Part shown: piece by piece, positions 26,976 to 34,052 of the stretch | Layout of the letters: every line of letters starts with the position of its first letter | Numbering within the stretch: the first letter of the stretch is position 1 | Notes under the pieces: generated by a model | Seen by the model: only the letters and a program-made list of their open reading frames with translations | Databases searched by the model: none | Told to the model about the DNA's origin: nothing | Position numbers and translations under genes: made by a program | Source: Frankia nepalensis | GTDB lineage: Bacteria; Actinomycetota; Actinomycetes; Frankiales; Frankiaceae | Assembly: GCF_016786325.1 (NCBI RefSeq) | Contig: NZ_JADWYU010000090.1 | Span: 1 to 58,768 of the forward strand | Direction of reading: 5' to 3' | DNA: 58,768 nt

Positions 26976-29441
26976 ATGGGCATCGACGTGCGCGGGGCGC
27001 GGGCTGACGGCACCGCATCCGCGACCGTGACGCCACCCGACGGCACCTCGGCGCCGGCCGGCCCACCCACCGCGCGGACGGACGGCGCCGGCCAGCCCGC
27101 GCCGGCCGAGCCGGCGGACACCGCGAACGAGCCGGGTCGGACAGCGCCGACCGTCCAGCCAGGCGAGGCAGAGCGGCCGGGCGAGGCAGAGCGGCTGGGC
27201 GAGGCAGAGCGGCTGGGCGAGGCAGAGCGGCTGGGCGAGGCAGAGCGGCTGGATGATCCGGACCAGCCCGAGCGGTCGGCCCCGGCCGCGGTGGCGCCGG
27301 GTGGCGCGGCGGCCGGGGCGGGCATCGCGGGGCCGACGGCGGCCGGCCACCCCGGGTTCTCGCTGGGAGACCTCCAGATCGGGGAGCTGCTCGGGCGGGG
27401 CGCGACCGGCGAGGTGTACCGGGCGGTCGGCCCGGACGGCGCGGTGGTCGCGGTCAAGCTGCTGCGGCCGGAGCTGGCCGACGAGCCACAGGTGGTGGCG
27501 CGGCTGCTGCAGGAGTGCAAGGTGGTCGCCCGGATCGCCGACCCGCACGTCGTGCCGATCCGCCACCTCGTCGCCGAGGGCGACCGCGTCGGGATCGTCA
27601 TGGAATACCTGCCCGACGGGGATCTGCGCGGCCTGGTGCGGCGTGTGGGCGCCCTTGCCCCGGCCGACGCGTCGCGGCTGACCTGGCAGGTCCTGCTCGG
27701 CCTGCGCCGCGCGCACGAGGCCGGTGTGGTGCACCGCGACGTCAAGCCGGAGAACATCCTGCTGCGGGGCACGGACGTCGCACTGACCGACTTCGGGATC
27801 GCCCGCCAGCTCGAAGGCCCGGCACTCACCCGCAGCACCGGGCTTCTCGGCACGCCGGCCTACCTGGCCCCGGAGCTCGCGGAGCACCAGTCGACGACCC
27901 CCGCCGTCGACGTCTACTCCGCCGGTTGCCTGCTCTACGAACTGCTGACGGGGCAGCCGCCGTTCGTCGGCGGACCGGCCGTCGCCGTCCTGCTGCGCCA
28001 CATGAACGAGGCGCCGACCCGGCCACCGGGCCTGCCCGACCGGCTGTGGGACCTGCTCGCGGCGATGCTCGCCAAGCAGCCCCAGCGGCGCCCGACCGCG
28101 GCCCAGGCGGCGGACACGCTCGTCGCCCTCGCGTCCCTGCTCACCGGCCTGCCTGCTCGGCCCACGCCGCCGGCACCCGCCGCCCAGGCGGGCTCGACGT
28201 CCCAGCCGAACGCGACGCCCCAGGACTACCGGACGCCGTCGCTCCCGTCCGCGCCGACGGCCGGGCCGCCCCCGGGATCCGGCCAGCCCCCGGCGCCGGA
28301 GCCGCCCCCGGCGCTCGACCCGCGCGCCACCCGTACCAGCGGGCCGCGAGGCCCGTACGCGCGCACGCCTCCGGGCTCGGCGGCCTGGCCGGGCGCCGGG
28401 GCCCCCGCGCCGGCTGCCGGGACGGCGGACGGGCCGGACGCCGACGAGGCCGACGTCAACCGGACCCGCACCAGCGCGCCACGGCCCGGCGCCTGGTCAC
28501 CGGGCGGCCCGCGCCCGGTGGTCCCCGCGGCACCCCGCCGCGGGTTCTCGCGCCGCGCCGCGATCCTCGTTCCCGTCGCGGTGGTCCTCGTGCTGGCGCT
28601 GGTCGGCACCGTGCTCGGGGTCGTGCTGCGCGACTCGCGGCGGGCCGTCCTCGCCGGCGACGCGTCCGCGGTCACCGCCGCCCCGTCCGGCGCGCGGAGC
28701 GCCGACGGGAATGACCAGGCCGCGCCGCCGGGGAAGGCCCCGGGGCCGACCGGCCCGACCGGCCCGAGCGCGACGCCCACCTCGCCGCCGGCCCCGGCGG
28801 GCCCCGGCGTCATCGGGACGCCCTCCCAGGCGGGATCGGAGCCGCCGAGGACGAGCGCGCCGCCGCCGGAAGCGGCCCAGCCACCGGCGCAGGCGCCCCC
28901 GCCGGCGCGGCCGTCGCTGACGGCCGTCGCGAGCTCCGGCGCCGTCCTGCTCAAGATCGGCCAGCCGTCCGGTGGCCAGGTCACCGGCTACCGCGTCAAC
29001 GGCACCGGACTCCCCACCCGGACCGTCTCCTCGGCTGGCCAGGTGATGATGTCGGTGCCGGACTGCGACCCGCGCTCGTTCACCGTCACCGCCGTCGGCC
29101 CTGGCGGGACCGTGGACTCGGCCCCCATCGAGGCCGTGGGATGCGTGCCGCCCGGCTCGGTGACCGGGGTGACGGCCACGGTCGACCAGTTCGCGGCCGA
29201 CGGCTCCGGCCAGGCGATCATCCGCTGGTCCGCGCCCGCCGACCTCGGTGGCGCCACCAGCGTCGACTACATCGTCACCATCACCCCGGCGTATCCGGAC
29301 TACGCGCCGTTCACCAGGACGGCCGCCGACACGGTCTTCTACCACTGCATGCCGGCCGGCCGCTGCCCCGAACGCGTGACCTCCGTCCAGGCCCGCACCT
29401 CCGTGGGCCTGGGGCCCAAGGTCGCGGTCCCCAGCTACTGA
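26976..29441 (+). CDS. Membrane Ser/Thr protein kinase with extracellular FN3-like domain
   Basis: An 821-residue PASTA-less Hanks-type kinase. After about 115 low-complexity residues, including five tandem GEAERL-type hexapeptides, comes the kinase domain (about 130-395): LGRGATGEVYRAV glycine loop, VVAVKLL lysine, VVHRDVKPENILL catalytic loop, DFGIAR and GTPAYLAPE. A Pro-rich juxtamembrane stretch with RAT/RT-rich possible phosphosites follows, then one membrane helix near 530-550 (AAILVPVAVVLVLALVGTVLG) and an extracellular Pro/Ala linker. The C-terminal domain of about 170 residues has FN3-like strands and Cys pairs. It likely senses something outside the cell and phosphorylates Ser/Thr targets. 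ATG 26976 is the chosen start. Confidence 0.85.
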   Translation: MGIDVRGARADGTASATVTPPDGTSAPAGPPTARTDGAGQPAPAEPADTANEPGRTAPTVQPGEAERPGEAERLGEAERLGEAERLGEAERLDDPDQPERSAPAAVAPGGAAAGAGIAGPTAAGHPGFSLGDLQIGELLGRGATGEVYRAVGPDGAVVAVKLLRPELADEPQVVARLLQECKVVARIADPHVVPIRHLVAEGDRVGIVMEYLPDGDLRGLVRRVGALAPADASRLTWQVLLGLRRAHEAGVVHRDVKPENILLRGTDVALTDFGIARQLEGPALTRSTGLLGTPAYLAPELAEHQSTTPAVDVYSAGCLLYELLTGQPPFVGGPAVAVLLRHMNEAPTRPPGLPDRLWDLLAAMLAKQPQRRPTAAQAADTLVALASLLTGLPARPTPPAPAAQAGSTSQPNATPQDYRTPSLPSAPTAGPPPGSGQPPAPEPPPALDPRATRTSGPRGPYARTPPGSAAWPGAGAPAPAAGTADGPDADEADVNRTRTSAPRPGAWSPGGPRPVVPAAPRRGFSRRAAILVPVAVVLVLALVGTVLGVVLRDSRRAVLAGDASAVTAAPSGARSADGNDQAAPPGKAPGPTGPTGPSATPTSPPAPAGPGVIGTPSQAGSEPPRTSAPPPEAAQPPAQAPPPARPSLTAVASSGAVLLKIGQPSGGQVTGYRVNGTGLPTRTVSSAGQVMMSVPDCDPRSFTVTAVGPGGTVDSAPIEAVGCVPPGSVTGVTATVDQFAADGSGQAIIRWSAPADLGGATSVDYIVTITPAYPDYAPFTRTAADTVFYHCMPAGRCPERVTSVQARTSVGLGPKVAVPSY
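27155..27252. repeat. 18-bp tandem repeats inside the kinase gene
   Basis: About five copies of GAGGCAGAGCGGCTGGGC in a row, keeping the reading frame and encoding GEAERL hexapeptides in the unstructured N-terminus. Copy number could vary by slippage without breaking the frame. Confidence 0.85.
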
Positions 29442-29718
29442 CCTCGGCTCCCTACAGACCGGCGGCGGGCATGCCGAGGTAGCGGGGCACCTCGCGGCCC
29501 GCGGTGGCGCCGCCCCTGCCGACCGGCCTACGGTCAGCGGTCGAACGCACCGGCGCTACCTGCCGGATGACGCCGGATCACGGCCAGGCCGCGGTGGAAC
29601 AGTCAGGACGAGCCGATCACCAGCGGCAGGGCGGGAGCCGGGCAACCGCCCGGCGCCGGGAAGCACGGCAGGTCGGCGACTCGCGGCGGGGCACGGCACC
29701 GGACCAGGAGCGTGGGAC
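29442..29718. other. Intergenic region between kinase and stress-protein genes
   Basis: About 280 bases with no gene. It should hold the promoter of the universal stress protein gene. I looked for a DosR-type GGGACTTnnGnCCCT box and did not find a convincing one. Confidence 0.4.
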
Positions 29719-30663
29719 ATGAGCAGCTCGATACGCATTCTCGTCGGGGTTGATGGCTCGGTCGGATCGGAGGCGGCACTGCGGTGGGCGCTGCGCGAGG
29801 CCGCGCTGTGGTCCGCCGTGAACGGCGCCACCGGGACGCCGACCGTGACCGCGCTGCTGGTCTGGAGCCCGGACGGACTGCCCAGCGGCGTGCTGCGCGC
29901 CGCCGTCCACGGCGACCACGACGGGCTCACCCAGGCCGCCGCCGACATGCTGGAGCGGACGATCAAGCGCGTCGGGGAGCCGGCGGCGCCGGTCGAGTTG
30001 CGCCGGATCGTCCGCGAGGGCGATCCGGTGTCCGTGGTCACCAGCGTGGCCAGGGACTTCGACATGCTGGTGGTCGGCGAGCGCGGCCATGGCGCGCTCC
30101 ACCGCCTCACCGCCGGCTCCGTCAGCCAGGGGATCGTGCACCACGCGCCGGTGCCGGTCGTGGTCGCCCGGCCCCCGAAGGACGACGGGACGCCGGTGAC
30201 CGAGGGCGAGCGCCGGCCCGTCGTCGTCGGGGTCGACGGATCGGACCTGTCGCTGGCCGCGCTGCGTTGGGCCGCGCACGCGGCGGCGGTCCGCAAGGTG
30301 CCGCTGCGGGTGGTACATGCCTGGGGCGGCTACGACCCGATGTACGCCGAGGTGATGGTCATGGCGCAGGCCTCGCTGGTCAAGCAGGCCTCCGACATCC
30401 TCGACCAGGCGGTCAAGCTCGGCCTGGACAGCGCGCCCGGCCTCACCGTCGACTCGGTGACCTCGCCGGACTCCGGCGTGCGCGCCCTGATGCGCGAGGC
30501 GCACGGCGCCCAGCTGCTCGTCGTCGGCAACCGGGGCCACGGCGGGTTCGCCCGCCTCCTGCTCGGCTCCGTCAGCCACCAGTGCGTCCTGCACGCCGCC
30601 TGCGACGTCGCCGTCATCCGCTCCGGCACGGCTCCGGCGCCCACGGAGGCGCCCGCGCGGTAG
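29719..30663 (+). CDS. Universal stress protein with two USP domains
   Basis: The 314-residue protein is a tandem of two UspA folds. Domain 1 starts IRILVGVDGSVGSEAALRWALREA and contains the ATP-site GERGHGALHRLTAGSVSQGIVHHAPVPVVV. Domain 2 starts VVVGVDGSDLSLAALRWAAHAA and has GNRGHGGFARLLLGSVSHQCVLHAACDVAVI. Both G-x2-G-x9-GS nucleotide motifs are intact, so ATP binding is expected. Tandem USPs of this kind belong to the DosR hypoxia regulon in mycobacteria; the DosR-like regulator lies next door, convergent, which fits a low-oxygen or starvation role (inference). Confidence 0.92.
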   Translation: MSSSIRILVGVDGSVGSEAALRWALREAALWSAVNGATGTPTVTALLVWSPDGLPSGVLRAAVHGDHDGLTQAAADMLERTIKRVGEPAAPVELRRIVREGDPVSVVTSVARDFDMLVVGERGHGALHRLTAGSVSQGIVHHAPVPVVVARPPKDDGTPVTEGERRPVVVGVDGSDLSLAALRWAAHAAAVRKVPLRVVHAWGGYDPMYAEVMVMAQASLVKQASDILDQAVKLGLDSAPGLTVDSVTSPDSGVRALMREAHGAQLLVVGNRGHGGFARLLLGSVSHQCVLHAACDVAVIRSGTAPAPTEAPAR

Positions 30664-30756
30664 GGCACCCTGGGCCGGGCTGCCCGGATGACTTCGATGT
30701 ACCGGGACCGGATCACCGCGGCGCCGGCTCCCATCGCGGCCGGTGAACCGCGAGGG

Positions 30757-31392
30757 TTACTTGTCGACCTTGGTGGCGAACACGGCGGCCTGGGTGCGGC
30801 TGGTCAGTTCCAGCTTGACCAGGATCGAGGAGACATAATTCTTGACGGTCTTCTCTGACAGATGGATGCGGGTCGCGATCTGCCGGTTCGTCAGGCCCTC
30901 GGCCACCAGGTGCAGGATCTCGCGCTCCCGGCCGCCCAGGGTGGCGAGCTTCGGGTCCTGCGTGGGCCCCTCCCGCAGCCGGATGAGGACCCGCTGGGTC
31001 ACGGCCGGGTCGAGCAGCGAGCGGCCGGCGGCGATCGTGTGGATCGCGCCGATCAGGTCCGTTCCCTTGATCTGCTTGAGCAGGTAGCCGGCCGCGCCGG
31101 CCATGATCGCCGAGAACAGCGCGTCGTCGTCGTCATAGGACGTCAGGATGAGGCAGCCGATCTCGGGGTGGGCCGAGCGGATCTCGCGGCAGACGTCGAT
31201 GCCGCTGCCGTCCTCCAGCCGGGCGTCGAGGACGGCCACGTTCGGCGCGACGATCGGGATCCGGCGCAGCGCCTCGGCCACCGTCGCCGCCTCGCCGACG
31301 ACCTGGATCTCACCCGTGTCCTCGAGCATCTCCCGGATGCCACGACGGACGATCTCGTGGTCATCCAGGAGGAACACCCGCACCCCGCTCAT
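30757..31392 (-). CDS. DosR/NarL-family response regulator
   Basis: The 211-residue regulator has a receiver domain starting VRVFLLDDHEIVRRGIREML (acidic DD), with phosphoacceptor Asp in VAVLDARLEDGSG, Thr/Ser in LILTSYDDDD and Lys in GYLLKQI. A LuxR-type HTH at the C-terminus reads LGGREREILHLVAEGLTNRQIATRIHLSEKTVKNYVSSILVKL. The SEKTVKNYVS recognition helix and layout are close to mycobacterial DevR/DosR. ATG 31392 is chosen by comparison with DosR; a start at 31422 would add ten residues. No histidine kinase is adjacent. It flanks the H2 operon, so it is a candidate regulator of both the USP gene and the hydrogenase. Confidence 0.88.
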   Translation of the reverse strand: MSGVRVFLLDDHEIVRRGIREMLEDTGEIQVVGEAATVAEALRRIPIVAPNVAVLDARLEDGSGIDVCREIRSAHPEIGCLILTSYDDDDALFSAIMAGAAGYLLKQIKGTDLIGAIHTIAAGRSLLDPAVTQRVLIRLREGPTQDPKLATLGGREREILHLVAEGLTNRQIATRIHLSEKTVKNYVSSILVKLELTSRTQAAVFATKVDK

Positions 31393-31637
31393 GATCGACA
31401 CTTTACAGCCATCAGTGGACATGCGGACACCCCGGGTGGGCGTGCCGGGGCGGATTGTCCGGTCCGTCACCCCAGGTGGGCCCCCGCCTCCGGTTCTGGC
31501 GCCGCCGGCCCGCGATGCCGCGGAACCTCGGATACGAGGGCCTCGTCCGGAAAGTCGAGATCGGGCCGGCGCGCGCTGGCCCCGGGGCTTCGGGCGCGTA
31601 CCGCCCGCGCCGCCGGCGCCGCCCGCGCGACGGTCGG
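31393..31637. other. Intergenic region upstream of the response regulator
   Basis: About 245 bases between two minus-strand genes. No gene seen; presumably it holds the regulator's promoter. Confidence 0.35.
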
Positions 31638-32165
31638 CTAACGGCCCAGCGCCTCCTGGATCGCCTGGACGCGCAGGTGATCGAGCCGGTCGGCCTGCCG
31701 GGCCGCTCGGTCGACGAGCGCGTCGAACTCGGCGGGATCGAGGCCGAGCTCGGCGTCGCGTCGCGCGATGGTGGCGAGGGTCACCCAGCCGAGCCGCTTG
31801 CCCTCGACGCCGAGCCGCAGCGCCTCCAGCTCGACCACGGAGCTCAGCGGGGAGCTCGCCACGAGCCGCCCGTTCGACTTCGCGCGCGCGACCAGCTCGG
31901 CCAGCCAGCCGAGCGCCACCTTGTAGCGGCGGCGCGTGATGCCCAGCCGGTCGAACAGCGCGAGGAAGGCCGCCCGGTCCGCCTCGATCTCCTCGGCGAT
32001 CGAGGCGACCGCGGGGCCGACGGGCAGCGCGCGATGCCGGCGGGCCATTCGTCGAGCAAGGCCCAGACCCGCCGTCGACCCCGCGAGGTGGTCGTTCAGG
32101 TAGATGCCGAGGAGCCGTTCGGCGCTTGGCCGGCCACGGACGCCGGCGACAGTCGTAGCTTGCAC
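31638..32165 (-). CDS. Conserved all-alpha (ferritin-like?) protein of unknown function
   Basis: About 175 residues, nearly all predicted helix: RLLGIYLNDHLAGSTAGLGLARRMARRH, then IAEEIEADRAAFLALFDRLGI, KVALGWLAELVARAKSNGRLVASSPLSSVVELEALRLGVEGK and WVTLATI, ending with a last helix. I recall this as a widespread actinobacterial family with a four-helix-bundle look, sometimes compared with ferritin-like proteins, without an assigned function. Glu and Asp in the helices could bind metal. GTG 32165 is preferred because AAGGA lies nine bases before it; a TTG at 32171 is the alternative. It is divergent from hypA across a 400-base control region. Confidence 0.6.
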   Translation of the reverse strand: MQATTVAGVRGRPSAERLLGIYLNDHLAGSTAGLGLARRMARRHRALPVGPAVASIAEEIEADRAAFLALFDRLGITRRRYKVALGWLAELVARAKSNGRLVASSPLSSVVELEALRLGVEGKRLGWVTLATIARRDAELGLDPAEFDALVDRAARQADRLDHLRVQAIQEALGR

Positions 32166-32577
32166 GATCAATCATCCTTCGGGTGCTCGTGAGGGCGGCC
32201 GGTCCGCGCGCCTGGTCCGGTGCGTCGCGGCCTGGAGATCTCCCGCGCGCCGGCGTCCTCGTCGTCGCGGCCGGGGCGGTCGGAAATCCGCCCCGACACC
32301 GCCGTGAGTTCCTCACGGTCACCAGTACCCGAGCCCGGCCGACCCAGGGATTGTTTTTCCCGGAACCCGGCGGGTGAAATCGGCGAACCGTCGACACGAT
32401 TTACCCGGCCATGTGGCCAACTGGTACGGGAATCGCCGGGCCGGCTCGACGCGACTCGCTCGGCGTCTGCCGTTACCTTGTGTGCGCGAGCTGGCGGTCG
32501 TGGACGATCACGGAGGCCGTCAGGAAAGCACGTCGGCGGGAGTCACCGGGAGGCCTCCGTGCGCACGCGGACCGGCC
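32166..32577. promoter_or_regulatory. Control region upstream of the hydrogenase cluster
   Basis: About 410 bases without a gene. It holds a perfect palindrome CCGTGAG-TTC-CTCACGG at 32302-32318 and a ten-base palindrome GGAGGCCTCC at 32549-32558, 20-29 bases before hypA. The latter covers the only Shine-Dalgarno-like bases near the start. The region presumably contains the main promoter of the hydrogenase operon; no sigma-70-like pair was convincing. Confidence 0.5.
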
Positions 32578-32913
32578 ATGCATGAGCTTGCTGTGACACA
32601 GGGCATTGTCGAGATGATTGTCGACCGGGTACGGGATCGGCGGGTCCTGGCGGTGAACCTCGCAATTGGCCAGATCTCGGGCGTGGCCCCCCACGCCATC
32701 CGTTTCTGTTTTGACCTGGTCGCCGCCGGCACCGTGGTCGAGGGCGCGCGCCTGCATATCGACACTCCGATCGGCCGGGCGCGCTGCCGAAGCTGCGGCC
32801 TGGACGACCTCGTCGTCGAGGCCCCGATTCCTCTTTGCGGTTGTGGCAGCGCCGACCTGGAGGTGACCAGTGGCGACGAGCTGGTGGTCACCTCGGTAGA
32901 GGTGGCGGTGTAG
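32578..32913 (+). CDS. hypA: HypA nickel-insertion protein
   Basis: The 111-residue HypA starts MHELAVTQGIVEMI; His2 is the nickel ligand, which fixes the ATG at 32578. The zinc domain has CRSCG and, 13 residues later, the second pair as LCGCG, spaced C-x-C rather than the usual C-x2-C. HypA takes Ni2+ with HypB to the hydrogenase large subunit. There is no good ribosome site at the normal distance. It is the first gene of the plus-strand hydrogenase cluster. Confidence 0.92.
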   Translation: MHELAVTQGIVEMIVDRVRDRRVLAVNLAIGQISGVAPHAIRFCFDLVAAGTVVEGARLHIDTPIGRARCRSCGLDDLVVEAPIPLCGCGSADLEVTSGDELVVTSVEVAV

Positions 32914-32994
32914 CGGGCGGGGCGGGCCGGCGAGGCGGGCCGACCGGGCGGGTCGGCGGGCGGTGGACACGGCGCAGGGGAGAGGCGGGAACAG

Positions 32995-33975
32995 GTGTGC
33001 GTGACCTGCGGGTGTGGCGGCCACGCCCAGTCCATGATCATTGGTTCCGGCTATCCGGTGTCCGATGCCGCGGGCGAACGCGAGCAGCCGGCGCCGGCTC
33101 ATCACGGGCATGCCGACCATGCCGACCATGCGGGCCATGCCGGTCCTGCTGACCATGCCAGCCATGCCGGGTCCGTGGAGCGTCGGCTGGGCGTTCCCAC
33201 GGGCCGCGCGCCGGCCGACGCGCACCTGGTCGTCCTCGAGGAGCGCGTGCTCGCGAAGAACGACGCCCTCGCCGCGTCCAACCGCCACCGGCTGGCGCGT
33301 CACGGCATCCTCGCCGTGAATGTCATGAGCTCCCCTGGCGCCGGGAAGACCGCTCTGCTGGAACGCGCCGTCCGTGAGCTGGGCGCCGACTGGCCGGTCG
33401 CGGTCATCGAGGGTGACCAGGAAGGCGCGCTCGACGCCGACCGGATCAGGGCCAGCGGCGCCCCGGTGGTCCAGGTGAACACGGGCGACGGCTGTCATCT
33501 CGACGCGGAGATGTTCGACCGGGGCCTGAGCGCTCTCGGCGCCGCTCCCGGGACGCTCGTCTTCGTCGAGAACGTCGGCAACCTCGTCTGCCCGGCGCTC
33601 TTCGACCTCGGCGAGGGTGCCCGTGTCGTGGTGATGGCGGTGACCGAGGGCGAGGACAAGCCGGTCAAGTACTCCCGGATGTTCGCGTCGGCGGACCTCG
33701 TCCTGATCAACAAATGCGATCTCCTTCCGCACGTGGACTTCGACCTGGCGGTCTGCGAGCGGCGACTGCGCCTGGCCAGCCCGCGGGCCGAGATCATGCT
33801 GGTCTCCGCGCGGACCGGCGAGGGCCTGGCCGCCTGGTACCACTGGCTTCGTCACCGCGGTGGCCGCCAGGCGCGGGCTTCGGCCGGCCTGGCGGCGTCC
33901 CATGACCCGCCCCTGGGCGACGCGACGCGCGCGTCGCCGGGCTTCGCGTCAGCCGTCGAGTCCTCAACGCCCTGA
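32995..33975 (+). CDS. hypB: HypB nickel-storage GTPase
   Basis: The 326-residue HypB starts MCVTCGCGGH, carrying the CxxCGC high-affinity nickel motif, so GTG 32995 is certain. Residues about 36-57 are His-rich (eight His in HHGHADHADHAGHAG and beyond) for nickel storage. The GTPase core has P-loop SPGAGKT (113-119), EGDQEGALDADRI, the metal-site GDGCHLD and NKCD. It ends in a disordered tail of about 40 residues after GLAAWYHWL. It hydrolyses GTP while handing Ni2+ over with HypA. Confidence 0.95.
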   Translation: MCVTCGCGGHAQSMIIGSGYPVSDAAGEREQPAPAHHGHADHADHAGHAGPADHASHAGSVERRLGVPTGRAPADAHLVVLEERVLAKNDALAASNRHRLARHGILAVNVMSSPGAGKTALLERAVRELGADWPVAVIEGDQEGALDADRIRASGAPVVQVNTGDGCHLDAEMFDRGLSALGAAPGTLVFVENVGNLVCPALFDLGEGARVVVMAVTEGEDKPVKYSRMFASADLVLINKCDLLPHVDFDLAVCERRLRLASPRAEIMLVSARTGEGLAAWYHWLRHRGGRQARASAGLAASHDPPLGDATRASPGFASAVESSTP

Positions 33976-33986
33976 ACGGAGCAGAC

Positions 33987-34052
33987 ATGCGCCTCGCACC
34001 GAGATGCGGTGTGGCAAGGGTGGCCGGCGCGGCCACGGCGGAGCGCTCGTGA
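33987..34052 (+). CDS. Possible 21-codon leader ORF
   Basis: An ATG behind GGAGCAG encodes MRLAPRCGVARVAG and seven more residues; its TGA overlaps the GTG of the next gene (GTGA at 34049-34052). It may exist only to couple translation between hypB and the following gene. Chance is a real alternative at this length. Confidence 0.3.
   Translation: MRLAPRCGVARVAGAATAERS

Noticed and set aside
29442-29718. DosR box upstream of the universal stress protein gene
   Set aside because: No stretch close enough to the GGGACTTnnGnCCCT form could be found by eye.
32473-33903. 476-codon minus-strand frame opposite hypA/hypB
   Set aside because: hypA and hypB are certain from metal-binding motifs; the opposite frame is a shadow.
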